From Xestospongia bergquistia (lineage: Eukaryota > Porifera > Demospongiae > Haplosclerida > Petrosiidae), in contig OZ014413.1 of NCBI GenBank assembly GCA_963965975.1, forward strand, positions 10,708,601 to 10,772,600: a stretch of 64,000 nt of DNA, written 5' to 3'. The translations under genes were made by a program, and so were the position numbers. The stretch's first letter is position 1, and each line of letters starts with the position of its first letter. This document shows positions 21,498-37,900 of the stretch, piece by piece. The notes under the pieces are model-generated. The model searched no databases, was not told where the DNA came from, and saw only the letters and a program-made list of their open reading frames with translations.

Positions 21498-24400
21498 ATG
21501 GCTGTCTATTTGCAGGAGTCGAGTGATAAATTTTGTTATGTTTATTCGTGTGAATTGGATATACCTGTTCGTATTAAGATGTGAGTTAGTTTTATATATT
21601 CGTAAAAGATGTGTGAATAACTAAAGAAATGGATAAGAGAATGAATTGGATTGATTAACTGACAGGATACAATAATTATACTAAATATTCTCATTTACAG
21701 AGGAACTCTTGAAGGTCAGAGAGGAAAACAAGATATTAGAGCAGTTCTTGATGACCCTTTATTACAGTTTTCTGGACAGTACAGCCGTGAGTTCTCTGAT
21801 CTCTATGTGCAATGTCAAGTTTTTGCAAATGGAAAACCTCTTTGTCTTCCTGTGAGGACTGCCTACAAAGCTTTCGTGAAACGTTGGAACTGGAATGAAT
21901 GGGTGGAGCTTCCGATACGTTACAAGGACCTCCCTAGGAATGCTATCTTGGGTCTGACTGTTTATGACATACATGGTCCTCGTAAAACAGTACCTGTGGG
22001 CGGGACCACTATCTCTTTGTTTGGCAGTTACGGATGTCTGAGACGTGGGTTTCGAGATTTGAGACTCTGGTCTGACATTGAGGCTGATTGTAGCATTAGA
22101 AATACAACTCCTGGGGAATCAACTGGGAAAGAGGGCTCAGAAATGGAAAGACTGGCAAAACTAGTTCAACAACATAGTAAAGGTCGTATGATGTCGGTGG
22201 ACTGGTTAGACAGGTTAACATTTCGTGAAATTGAGCATATCAACGAGAAAGAGAAGAGGGACTCAAAATGCATGTACCTAACAATAGAGTTCTCCAAGTT
22301 CCATATTGACAATATCGAGTACAGTGTTGTCTTCTTTGAACCTGATGGAGAGCTACTAGATGAAACTATTGTCTCCTCCGATTATAGCATTGTACAGGAA
22401 CCAGACTGGAACCTAGAGAACTTGGTTGAAGCTAAACATCACAAATTATCTCACAGTGTACGTATCGGAGTCAGTGCCTTAGAACTTAAACCTAATCCGA
22501 GTATTAAAACCCGACTTCAAACCATTATCAGATATCCGCCCACACAGACCCTAACTACACATGAAAAATCCCTTGTCTGGCAATTTCGTTATTATCTCTC
22601 GTTAGATAAAGAAGCATTAACAAAATTTTTACAATGTGTAGATTGGAGTTCTAAACAGGAAAGTGACGAAGCTCTCGACTTGTTAGCAAAATGGCAACCT
22701 ATTGATCCGGCAACTTCTCTGGAGTTATTGACTCCAAAATTTCAGTACCCTGTGGATCCACGTGTCCGTAAATATGCAATATCACGTCTGCAGTGTACTG
22801 ATAACGAGGAGTTATTGTTATATTTATTACAGCTGGTACAAGCACTACGTTATGAAATCCCTCACTTTATGACACAACAAACATCAGAACGTGCTCCCAC
22901 CCTCTCTGCTGATCAGACATATAGTGAAGGTATATATAATTATATGAAATACATATTAAAAGTGAAGGTATATATAATTATATATTATTGAAATACATAT
23001 TAAATAGTGAAGGTATATATAATTATATATTATTGAAATACATATTAAATAGTGAAGGTATATATAATTATATATTATTGAAATACATATTAAATAGTGA
23101 AGGTATATATAATTATATATTATTGAAATACATATTAAATAGTGAAGGTATATATAATTATATATTATTGAATTACATATTAAATAGTGAAGGTATATAT
23201 AATTACATATTATTAAAATACATATTAAATAGTGAAGGTATATATAATTATATATTATTGAAATACATATTAAATAGTGAAGGTATATATAATTATATAT
23301 TATTGAAGTACATATTAAATAGTGAAGGTATATATAATTATATATTATTGAAGTACATATTAAATAGTGAAGGTATATATAATTATATATTATTGAAGTA
23401 CATATTAAATAGTGAAGGTATATATAATTATATATTATTGAAGTACATATTAAATACATGTGTACATGATTTATTGTAGTTTCTATTTACATATTTTTAA
23501 AGGAATGCATTACATTTATTTACATGTATTTCCCGTCATTAGCAACACATACACAACTTGAAGCTCAGTTATCAGACGCTTTTAAGGAAGATAAAGAGGA
23601 CGAAGCTGGTTTTATTTCATTAAGTGTTAATTCTATTAACAGTGATAGTGATAGTGATGAGGAGGAGGGACCTAGAAAAGAGGGTGGAGTCATGAGTCCT
23701 GACACCCCTCCGATTCGGGAGCATTTAAATCCTCTGAGTAGTCTTGAGACTAGTATAATATCAATTGATTTAGGTGCTAGTAGTATTATGATGCATTCTT
23801 CTGTAATGGATGTAGAGGTAAGAAATGGATGCATAGTTTGTTATAATGGATGCATAGTTTGTTATAATGGATGCATAGTTTGTTATAATGGACCCATAGT
23901 TTGTTGTAATGGATGCATAGTTTGTTATAATGGATGTATAGTTTGTTATTATACCAATCCCAACATTCTCCGAAGTGAACACAAATTTTATTATTTAGTT
24001 TCCTGATTTGGCCAGTTTCTTAATAGCTCGAGCTTGTCGTAGTACCCAACTAGCTAACTACTTCAATTGGTATGTTCTAGTGGAGTGTCAAGAGGACAAA
24101 GACCAACAAGCCAAGGAGAAATATGAAGCCATACGTCACAAGTTCTTGGAAGAGCTAAAAAATGTATGTTACCTACCTTATATGGCAGTCTTATTCAATG
24201 CACTACTCTTTACTGTGGTTAGTAATAGATTTAATGATGAAGCTTCACATTCCAAGATCACTACCCTTAAGATCAACTAGGATATCATTTATTACATGTA
24301 ACACATAACATCTGTACTGTATTTATGTTATAAGAATATTAGTAGCCAGCAGCTCCTGCATTCAATCTACAAGTAATAGATACTCAGTCGTTGCCTTGGT

Positions 24401-25225
24401 TATTACAGTGTACACGATACATACAGTAACCTAATTCTATTTAAATGAACTAAAGTTATTGTTACAGTAGTAATATCATATTGTTCATATATATATATAT
24501 ATAAGACTTGTTGTAGACTGTTTATTTTACACTATATTTCTCTAATTAGAGCACAAAAATTAAATGGAGAAAGCGTTACACAATGTTACGTCATCAAGAG
24601 GAATTAGTTGAACATTTAGTTAATATAATGAATGTGATTTTGAGTTCAAAAGATGATCGAATAAAAAGAGTATGTCATTAAAGAATTCTATATGTGTCGT
24701 TCCTTTCGTTGAATCTATCTATCCATTTATATCTCTATCTGTCCATTAACTTATTTATCTATCCATTTATCTCTCTTCATTCATCTATTTAGATGGAACG
24801 TCTTCAGTCAGCACTTCAAGATAATAAAACATTGGTACAGTTCAAGGAACCCATTCGTCTACCTGTTGATCCTCATATTCAGGTAACCATGGCAATCTGG
24901 AAATACTTAATTATCTTGTTGTTATAGGTGACAGGCATAATAGCAGAAGAAGCCACATTATTTAAAAGTGCATTAATGCCGGCAAGATTTAATTTTAGAA
25001 CCAAATCTGGAGGGTCTTACAGTGTAAGTATGTGTGTGTAACCATGGTAACCAAGACCTCAGTTCAAAAAGCACAATACTTTTTAAAGCAAAGTAACATA
25101 TCATTAGTGTATTGTCTCAAGAAGGTTTAGGGGTGTGGTTTCCTTTAATATAAACTCATAAATTATTGTTACATGCTTTGTTTATCTGGGGAGTCTTATA
25201 ATATACATATTGTATGTCTTAATGG

Positions 25226-25291
<66 letters not shown>

Positions 25292-25981
25292 TTAATAATA
25301 ATATTTTCTATTCTCTCATACACAGATTATGTTCAAGCTTGGTGATGATCTGAGACAAGATCAATTAATACTTCAAATTATAACTTTAATTGATCGTCTT
25401 CTTAGAAGAGAAAATTTAGATTTAAAACTGACTCCATATAAAGTGTTGGCTTGCTCTGGTCAACATGGTAACTGAATAACTTTATTTTTGAGTTATATTC
25501 CATTCAAATTTTTAGGATTTGTACAACTAGTTCCAAAATCTGATGCTGTAGCTCATATTTTAGCAACTCATAAATCAATTCAAGCATATTTTCGTAATTA
25601 TGGCCCTTCTGAGAAGGGGCCATATAGTATATCCCTTGAGATGATGGACACATACATTAAAAGCTGTGGTAAGATGGATAAATGAATGGACAAACAACAT
25701 GACTAAATGGATGAATGGATAGATGAATAGATGGATGACGGATGCACTAACAGATGAATGGATGTCTTAATATTTATTTCATCTCTTTAGCTGGTTATTG
25801 TGTAATCACTTATTTATTAAGTGTTGGAGATCGACATTTAGATAATCTGTTACTGACTGAATGGGGTCACCTGATCCACATAGACTTTGGATACATACTA
25901 GGACGTGATCCAAAGATCTTTCCACCTCCTATGAGACTGAGCAAAGAAATGGTAGTGTTTATAGTAATTATAAGGGCGTGG

Positions 25982-26016
<35 letters not shown>

Positions 26017-26495
26017 GGTTGATGCAATGGGAGGGACCTCAAGTAAGGAGTTCACTCAATTTAGGGAACATTGTTATAATGCCTTTCTAACATTGCGGAG
26101 GTACTTTATGTCTCTTCTTTCTTCCTTATTGACTCTTATTTTCTCCCAATAGATCTGCCAATCTCTTCCTAAATCTATTCTCATTAATGTTGGACTCTGG
26201 TGTACCAGACATTGCTTTAGAACCAGACAAAACAGTACAAAAAGTATGTATGTATCTTGTTCATTCATATATCTATTCATCCATCCATCTATTAGGTAGA
26301 AGACAAGTTTCGTCTTGACTTAACTGATGAAGAAGCTGTTAAGTACTTACAAGGATTGATTGATATCAGTATACGAGCTATCTTTCCAGAACTAATGGAA
26401 AAAATACACAGATTAGCTCAGGTAAATCATATCCCAAACTACATGTCTAATATTTAATATACTATCTTCATTGTTTATAGGATTTCAGAAAATAA
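21498..26495 (+). CDS. PIK3C3: Class III phosphatidylinositol 3-kinase (VPS34)
   Basis: Makes PI3P on endosomes and autophagosome precursors, normally with VPS15 and Beclin-1. Exon 1 (21498-21580) starts [21 protein letters not shown]. Exon 2 (21701-22929) has the C2 domain ([21 protein letters not shown]) and then the helical domain ([24 protein letters not shown]). Exons 3-5 (23543-23817, 23999-24163, 24550-24669) finish the helical part. The kinase lies in the exons from 24793: [13 protein letters not shown], the catalytic GDRHLDN (about 25823-25845), the activation start [12 protein letters not shown], and [12 protein letters not shown] last short exon gives DFRK and TAA 26493-26495, matching the family's short C-terminal helix. 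The expected size of ~870 aa is near the animal norm (~887). All catalytic motifs are intact. Introns hold minisatellites. Confidence 0.98.
22930..23460. repeat. 45-bp minisatellite carrying copies of the intron-2 splice donor
   Basis: About eleven units of 45 bp, each containing TAGTGAAGGTATATATAA. That word reproduces the last bases of PIK3C3 exon 2 and its GT donor (22921-22935). The array starts at the donor itself. The unit is 15 codons long and stop-free in one frame on each strand, which explains the 160-codon frames seen here. The first interval is 38 bp rather than 45. Confidence 0.92.
23822..23950. repeat. 21-bp minisatellite, six copies
   Basis: Six units of AATGGATGCATAGTTTGTTAT with a few substitutions, directly after the donor of PIK3C3 exon 3 (GAG|GTAAGA). 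The unit is again a multiple of three, so the exon frame reads through it. Confidence 0.92.
25227..25302. repeat. AAT trinucleotide microsatellite
   Basis: About 22-25 consecutive TAA/AAT units in a PIK3C3 intron, ~20 bp before the exon that starts IMFKLGDD. Confidence 0.95.
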
Positions 26496-26704
26496 TTTAC
26501 TCAAATTGTTTGTTATCATTACAATTTTATTTCATCATTAATAATAATATATTAATTATAATATATTATAATGTTATTAATTATTTAAATATAGTCTTTG
26601 TAATTTTTGTCATCATAAGATATTGTAAAATTAAATGTAATATTATTTATAATTGTAGTTATTGTAGAATGAGAAGTATTGAGTGGAAAATAAATTAAAG
26701 AATA

Positions 26705-27103
26705 CCGTAAAGGTATAAATTTTCGTGGGGGATTTAATTTCCCTGTATTCGTGGGTTGTTGTTTTATCACGAAATTTAACTTTTATTCCACCCACGCATA
26801 ATCACCCAAAGCGATTCATGTCGGTCACTTCTTTCTCTTTTACACTGTCTGAAGTACTTCTCCGTCAACTGCCTCCCAGATTTTCTTGTATATATGGTAC
26901 CCTCTCACCATGGATTCATAGGAATAGCTAGCCATACTTCACGAAAATCACGCTTCTGTTCACAATATTATGTCTGATACCACACCCATTATTAATACTT
27001 CACACCCACTAAACACGAAAATTAATACCCACGTAATTTAAATAATAAAGCAAAATTTAAAAAACACAAAAATTTAAACCCTCGAAAATTTGTACCCTTA
27101 CGG
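26705..27103. mobile_element. ~400-bp MITE with TA target duplication
   Basis: The left end CCGTAAAGGTATAAATTTTC and the reverse complement of the right end CCGTAAGGGTACAAATTTTC form inverted repeats of ~26 bp, flanked by TA on both sides (26703-26704 and 27104-27105). It has no transposase frame. It fills most of the spacer between PIK3C3 and the phospho-lyase gene. The short frames inside it are composition artefacts. Confidence 0.88.
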
Positions 27104-27325
27104 TATATTACAATTTTCGTGTAAATAATTATAGTAGCAAGTGAATTATTATATAATGATTTCAAGGAGTGTAGTAATGAAGGTTTAAAATAAGAATTAA
27201 TTAATGATACAAAAAACAATTAACGACTCTGACATTTCCTTATAATGACCAGTAATCTTGTTTTGATGTGGGCGTGCCTCAATAATTAATACTATAAATT
27301 GTCGTCTTTGTTGTTAGTGGTCGAA

Positions 27326-31335
<4,010 letters not shown>

Positions 31336-31905
31336 TGCATCAGTTTATAAAGAATGATCAGCTCACATTTCATGTAGTAAGTAGTATTAAATACTTCTTT
31401 CCAGCTGCAATCATTTCCTGCCTTCTGCTAATAGCAGTTGTAATTAAAATCAATTAAAAATGCATTACTTTATATTGTTTTGTATTTATACCTTGTTGTA
31501 TGCATTTATTTTGCGTATATTAAATATTTTAGTCGATCTTATTTAGTAAATAGTTGTTCTTTTGTAATATATAATAATAGAAATTAAAATTTATGAGGTA
31601 CACAAAATATTGCTATTAATAATAATTTTTAATTAAATGAGTTTACAATTTTGCAGATAGAGACACGAAACAAAATAGTTATGAATTAATAAAAAATCAA
31701 GTGAGCAAGGCGTAAATACATACATACATACATACAGGTGATAATATATAATAATATTATGCTATTATATGAAAATATTACACGCCAAAAAAATTATGTA
31801 GAAAGAATAGCAAAAATTGAGTCTTTTATGTCAAATTGAAAAGCAGATATGTTGACTGTACAAGATTAGTTAGACCTAGTACAGCAATAGATACTAATAA
31901 TTCTG
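31336..31905. other. Convergent 3' intergenic region
   Basis: AT-rich spacer between the stop of the phospho-lyase gene (+) and the stop of the large cadherin (-). It contains a short ACAT repeat near 31718-31736. No additional gene was seen. Confidence 0.6.
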
Positions 31906-34900
31906 TTAATTGGGATACCCACGGCCACCCCGTTGGTAAGGGTTGCTTGCACTTGTGCTAAGTGATGTGTTTGAAGTTGAAAGCAAGTGTGGATCATATC
32001 GTCCTTGTAGGGGATCAGGAGAGTGGCCGTAATAGTTACCACGAGAACCTTGGCTATAGCCATGATGGACTGGGTCTTGTGAGAAATAGGGAGGAGGTGG
32101 AGGATCTGCTGGAATCCTTGGTTGACTGATATAATCAGGTGAGCCAGTGTAATGACGGGACAGCCCCATTCTCCCATGATGATGTGTCAAAGGAGGTTGG
32201 ATTCCCCTAGGAGGAGTGCTCTCTCCTGCAAAGTAGTCATACCCACCACGGGGAAGAGAAGGAGCTCTGTGTTGATGGGCGTGGTGTAGTTCTCTTTCAC
32301 TCCCTCCATATCTTCGATGTTGTTGTCGTATTAATGAAATATTAGAACCTTGAGTTGAAGGACCAAATACTGAAGGGCCTTGAGATGGATCATAATGAAA
32401 GATGAAAGGTCTTGAGTTTTCACCATTAAGTTCATTAATAGATCGTCGTGACGACCAAGGATTGGTGCTTTGGCTGAAATGGTACTCCTCTTCTCTGCCT
32501 CCTTCTGATGATTCTGAGATGACAGAATGTCGATCTTTACCACAATAACTAAGATCATCCCCGCCCATTACTGATCCTTCAGTGTCAAGGTCACCATACT
32601 TAGCATAATATACATTATCAAACTCATCTCCGTCAGACTCCCCTCCACCCTCAGAACCAAATGTGTGAACACTGGCCTGAGAGCCATCATGAAGAAGATC
32701 AACATTAGCAGCATAAATTGCTTCAATTTGAGCTTTTGGATATGGAAAACTAGCCTCTTGTGTTAAATTAAGAGTGTCTGTCGCTACAGAACTAGCAAGA
32801 TCAGATGTGCTACGAGTTCGTGGAGACGGTCTTCTTACATCAGCTGGATAATCACCTTCTTCTGTGGATTCAGCAGTTCTATAACCATTTTTCAAATTTG
32901 ATTCCAGCTCTGTGGACGTGGCTCTATTAGTTGAAGTATCCAAACAGTTATCATTGGGTGTGTATTGTTGTAACTCCACCCCTAGTGATATTCCATCAGG
33001 ACCAATTGTACTGGGATGAGGACTGTTAGACTGTAAGTCAAGAGTAGATTTACGTAGACGACGAGACTTTATGGTCACTGCATAGATAAGAAACAAAACA
33101 ATTATGATGACAATAAGCATACCACTTGTGACACATGATATAATGATGATCATCTCTGTTGTTATGGTACCATCCGATATGGGGGTGGGAGACACTGCTA
33201 CATATCGTGGGATGATAATTGTCAGAGTTGCTGTGGCATTTTTAGGCGATGCCCCAGTGTCTGTGACAACAACTGTGGGTGTGTCAACAATGTCATTGCT
33301 TTCTCGCTTCCGGGCATTAGCATTTTGGAGGCTTTCAAGAGTCACATTTAATACAATGGAACCATTAGAAAGCATGACAAAATATTGAGAGGGTTGAAGG
33401 AAGGAATATATGAGGGTACCGTCAGCTCCGCTATCCTCATCAATAGCTGTTACGTTTTTGATTATTTCCCCTTTTGTCATATTGCTAGTAATTTCAATAG
33501 GTGTGTCAACGTCTGATAGAAAGATTGGAGGATACTCATTCACACCTTCAACATTGATTCTGATCACAGTTGTTGAAAACATTGCATTGCTTGGGTCACT
33601 CCCATAAGCGTTGAACTCATAAAATGACAGCTTTTCATAGTCTATGCTCCCAGAAGTTGTGATGACCCCAGACAGTGGGTCGATTCTGAATGGTAGATTA
33701 GGTATTGTTGAGCTCAATGTATATCTGACGTTAATAGTTAAATCGAGATCAGTTGATGCAACTGTTAAAATTGTCGTATTGATTGGAGAGTTTTCGTAAA
33801 CAGAGCCAATGTAGATGGGTTCCACAAAAACAGGAGGATTATCGTCATTATCAAGTATCGTCACCACGACACTGATACTGGTGCTTTTCACTGGGTACCC
33901 TTGGTCAGAGGCTATAATAATAAAGGAGTAAGTGTCTTGGGTTTCTCGGTCGAGGCTGCCATTGACACTCACTTCACCAGAGGTCTCGCTGACAATAAAA
34001 GGAACTTGACCAGCCAAGTAGTAGAATACAGACCCACTGACTCCTAGATCTAAGTCTGTAGCTGACACTTGACCAAATGTTGTTCCCAGTGCAGTGTTCT
34101 CATAGACTGTTAAGTTGTAACCATTGACAACATTGAAAATTGGTGAATGGGCATTATAAGGAAGGACAGTCACCTTGACATCAGCATAGCCTGCCCTGTA
34201 GTATTGGACGTGGTTTGGATAAGGTCTGTTGTTTTCAGCTTCCAAACGGAAATGGTAAACTCCTTGGGGGAGAGTCTTTTTAACCTTCAGCTGGTATAGA
34301 AAGTTACTGCCTTCAAATTTAAACAACTGTTTTGGCTGGTAATAGATGTTGGAAAAAGTTGTACTGACATGTCTGTTTTGACCACAATCAAGATCTTGTA
34401 TTACAATGTTTGAAATGATGACATCATCTATTGCAGCTGTTTCTGATGCCACCACGTTGTATGGGCTACCAAGAAATACAGGGGAATAATTGTTGATCTC
34501 AATAAGTGTCACGGAAATGGTTGCTGAAACTGTATAGGTACCATCACTTGCGTACGCTGTCATAGTAAAAACGCCGGGGTCAATACAGCTGCTTGCAATA
34601 TCATTGTAGGCTAGAGGTTCCTTCACTCTTATTGTACCGCTAATTTCATCAATTGAAAACTTGTGACTCCATGTTCCATTAAGGCTATATCTTATCATAC
34701 TGTATTTATAGCTGTCTCCATCCTTAGCAGTCACTTTGACGAGGGATGTTCCAACTGAAGAGAGTTCATAAAGGTTTTCTGCATAGTTATCGGACAGGAA
34801 ATCGGGAACATTGTCATTAGTGTCCAATACATACACAACAACGTCAACAGTGGAAGTGTGTTGTGTATCAGAAGCAGACACAGTAAATGTGTAACGATTG

Positions 34901-37900
34901 ACGTTTTCATAATCAACTTGTCCTGTAAGGGATATCACACCAGTTTGACTATGAATAGAGAACATTCCAGTAGCTACTCCTTTATCTTTGTTACCTTGGT
35001 AAGCATTAACATTTCCAAGGTTATAAGTAATTTGAGAATCGATATCAGGATCTGTGGCCTCTACACGGAGAACTAGATCACCTGAACTTGAAGGCTCGTA
35101 AATGCTAATAGAGTAATTATGAGGAAAAACAGGTGGTGAGTCATTTTCATCTAATATGATAACTGTAACCATGGTATTGCTATACAAACCACCTCCATCT
35201 ACAGCTTTAACTAAGAGAGAGTATTCAGAAACTGATTCTCGGTTTAAGGTTTTTCCTGGGGCAATTCGAATAGCACCATTACTGCTGTCTATATCAAAAG
35301 CATCTCCTTGGTTACCGTCAATTATCTGATAGGTTACGCTACCATAACTACCAAGATCTGAGTCTTCTGCTGTCACTTGAACAACTAATGCATTACCTCC
35401 TGTATTTTCATTAATTGTTACAGTAACTGGACCTGAGAATTGAGGTGTGTGCTCATTAATGTTAGTAACAGTCACATTAACTTTGAGATAATCTGAGTAT
35501 CTAGCTCCATTTTCAACCTTCCTGGCTTCTATGACCAGCTGGTACTGATTCATTGACTCATAATCGAGGTGGGAACTAATTGAAAAGGCACCTGTTAGTG
35601 AATTGATGTTAAAAATACCAAAAGCATTGCCACAACAAACAATATAATAACCATGAGGATTATTCAATGCTGTAAAGGAACGGATTGTTTTATTAATGGA
35701 ATACGCCTCAGATATAGCCAGCTGGACAGGTTCAAGCTCAGTAAACGAAGGAGCATTATTAGGGGGTGTGGTCACAGTTAGAGTTGTAGTATTTGATGTG
35801 GTATAATTGCTGTCAGAGACACGGAATACAAGACTGTATGAGATAGCTGTGTTGAGAACAATTTTATTGGTGACAAATCCAGTTACAGGATCAATATCAA
35901 ATTTATTTGTCTGTGACCATAGCTGGAAAGTGTACGGTGAATTATCTAAATCTGTGGCTGACAGCTGGAATAATTGCAACCCTGTATAAGGTACATAAGA
36001 AATAGAGACAGATGGAGGAAAGTTGGTAAACATTGGTGGGTTATCATTGACATTTGTCACAGCTACAAGAACATGAGCTGTTGCAGTACGTGGATGGGAT
36101 GGGGTGGTGTCTTTAGCATAAACAGTTAAATCATGTAACATCGTCTCTTCATAATCTAATGATTGGATAAGGCTGATTTCGCCAGATGATGAGTCAATAG
36201 AGAACTGATCATTGGTAAGGGAACCATCAGCAAAAGAATACTTGATGAAACCATTAGAACCTGTGTCTGGATCATTGGCAGTTATCGTGACAATAGGTCC
36301 AGGTGGGAGTGGCAGTCCTTCCTTTACTACTGAGTGATACTCTTGTTGAGTAAAATTAGGTTGGCGGTCATTAGGCCCAATGGCATAAACTTTAACTATA
36401 GTCTGGTCAGTAAATATTAAATTATTAGCATCAGTAGCTATTAAAGAGAATTCATAGGGAGTGTAAATACCAGCCAAAGATTGTGTGACTCGCAAAATAC
36501 CTGTTGTACTATTTATCTCAAAAGGGAGGGTCTGATTAGTGAGTATTGTATATTGTGTGTTTTGAAATCCCACATCTGGATCTATAGCTGTCACAGAACC
36601 TATAGTTGATCCAACAGCTGCATTTTCATTGACAGAGAGCTCATAAAGATTCAGGGGAAAAGATGGAGGATTATCATCGATATCAACCAATGTAACCTGT
36701 ACAGCTTTAGTACTTGTTTTACTGGAATCATTAGCAACAACAATTAGGACTGGCAAAGTGGGTGTGGCTTCTCTATCGATGGGTACCAGGGTGCGTATAA
36801 TTCCAGTAGATGATTCAATGGAAAAGAGACTGCTAGAAGACTGAAAAGAGTACTTGACATTACCATAGTTACCATCATCCTGATCAGTAGCTGTCACCTG
36901 TCCAACAAATGTATTACTTGGCAACTCCTCTGTGAGAGAAAAGGTATACGGTTGTGATGGAAACTGAGGTGCATATTCGTTCACATTCAAAATGCTGATG
37001 ACAACATTGGCGGTAGCTGATCTGGTGTTTACCCCAGTATCATCAGCTTGTACTGTTAGTATATACTGGTTCTTGGTTTCATAATCTAATGCACCATTTA
37101 CACTAATCTCTCCTAACAGAGGGTCTATACTGAAAGCTTTACCATCGTTTCCTCCGGCAATCGAATATGTAACAGCTGTATTTGTGTTGTTGTCTTTGTC
37201 TGTTGCTGATACTGACATAAAAATGGTACCATTAGCACTAAGCTCTGGGACTGATCCGGCATAAGTTTTTGTTGAAAAGACTGGATCATGATCATTGATG
37301 TTATTAACGAGGATTATCAAGAAGGCAGTTGTAAACCTCCCACCTTCATCAGTGACTTTGAGGGTCATGTTGTAAGATGGTTCAGTGTTGTAATTGAGAA
37401 TAGCATTGGTTCGTATCTTAGCAGCACCATCCACTGTGCTTACAGTGAAAAAATCACCAGCTGGTTGAATATCACTGATGCTATAACTTAAGATAGAATT
37501 GGAGTCACTGTCATAAGCACGTACAGTGTCAACAAGAGAACCACTGGGTAAGCCCTCATCCACAGATAAAATAACTACTCCTTTGTCAAAGGAAGGGCTA
37601 TATTCATTAACATTAATAACATCTATATGAAGTGTTTGTTTACACACTTTATTTCTTGGCCTCCCTTCATCATAAGCAAAGACTCCAATTTCATAATGTG
37701 ACTGGATTTCATAGTCCAATGCTATCTCAAGAGTTAACACTCCTGTCCCACTGTTGATAAAAAACTGGTGAGAATAGGCAAGATTCTCTAATCGATAATT
37801 AACAATTCCAGCTGCACCTTGATCAAGATCGTATGCAGTTATATTAAGTAAAATTGATCCCTCTGGTGTGTCCTCAGGTACACTAATATTGTACCTTGAA

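Noticed and set aside
22956..23479. ORFs of 167 (minus) and 163 (plus) codons
   Set aside because: Both are translations of the 45-bp intronic minisatellite.
25867..26055. 62-codon minus ORF with an asparagine run
   Set aside because: It is antisense of the ATT microsatellite and a PIK3C3 kinase exon.
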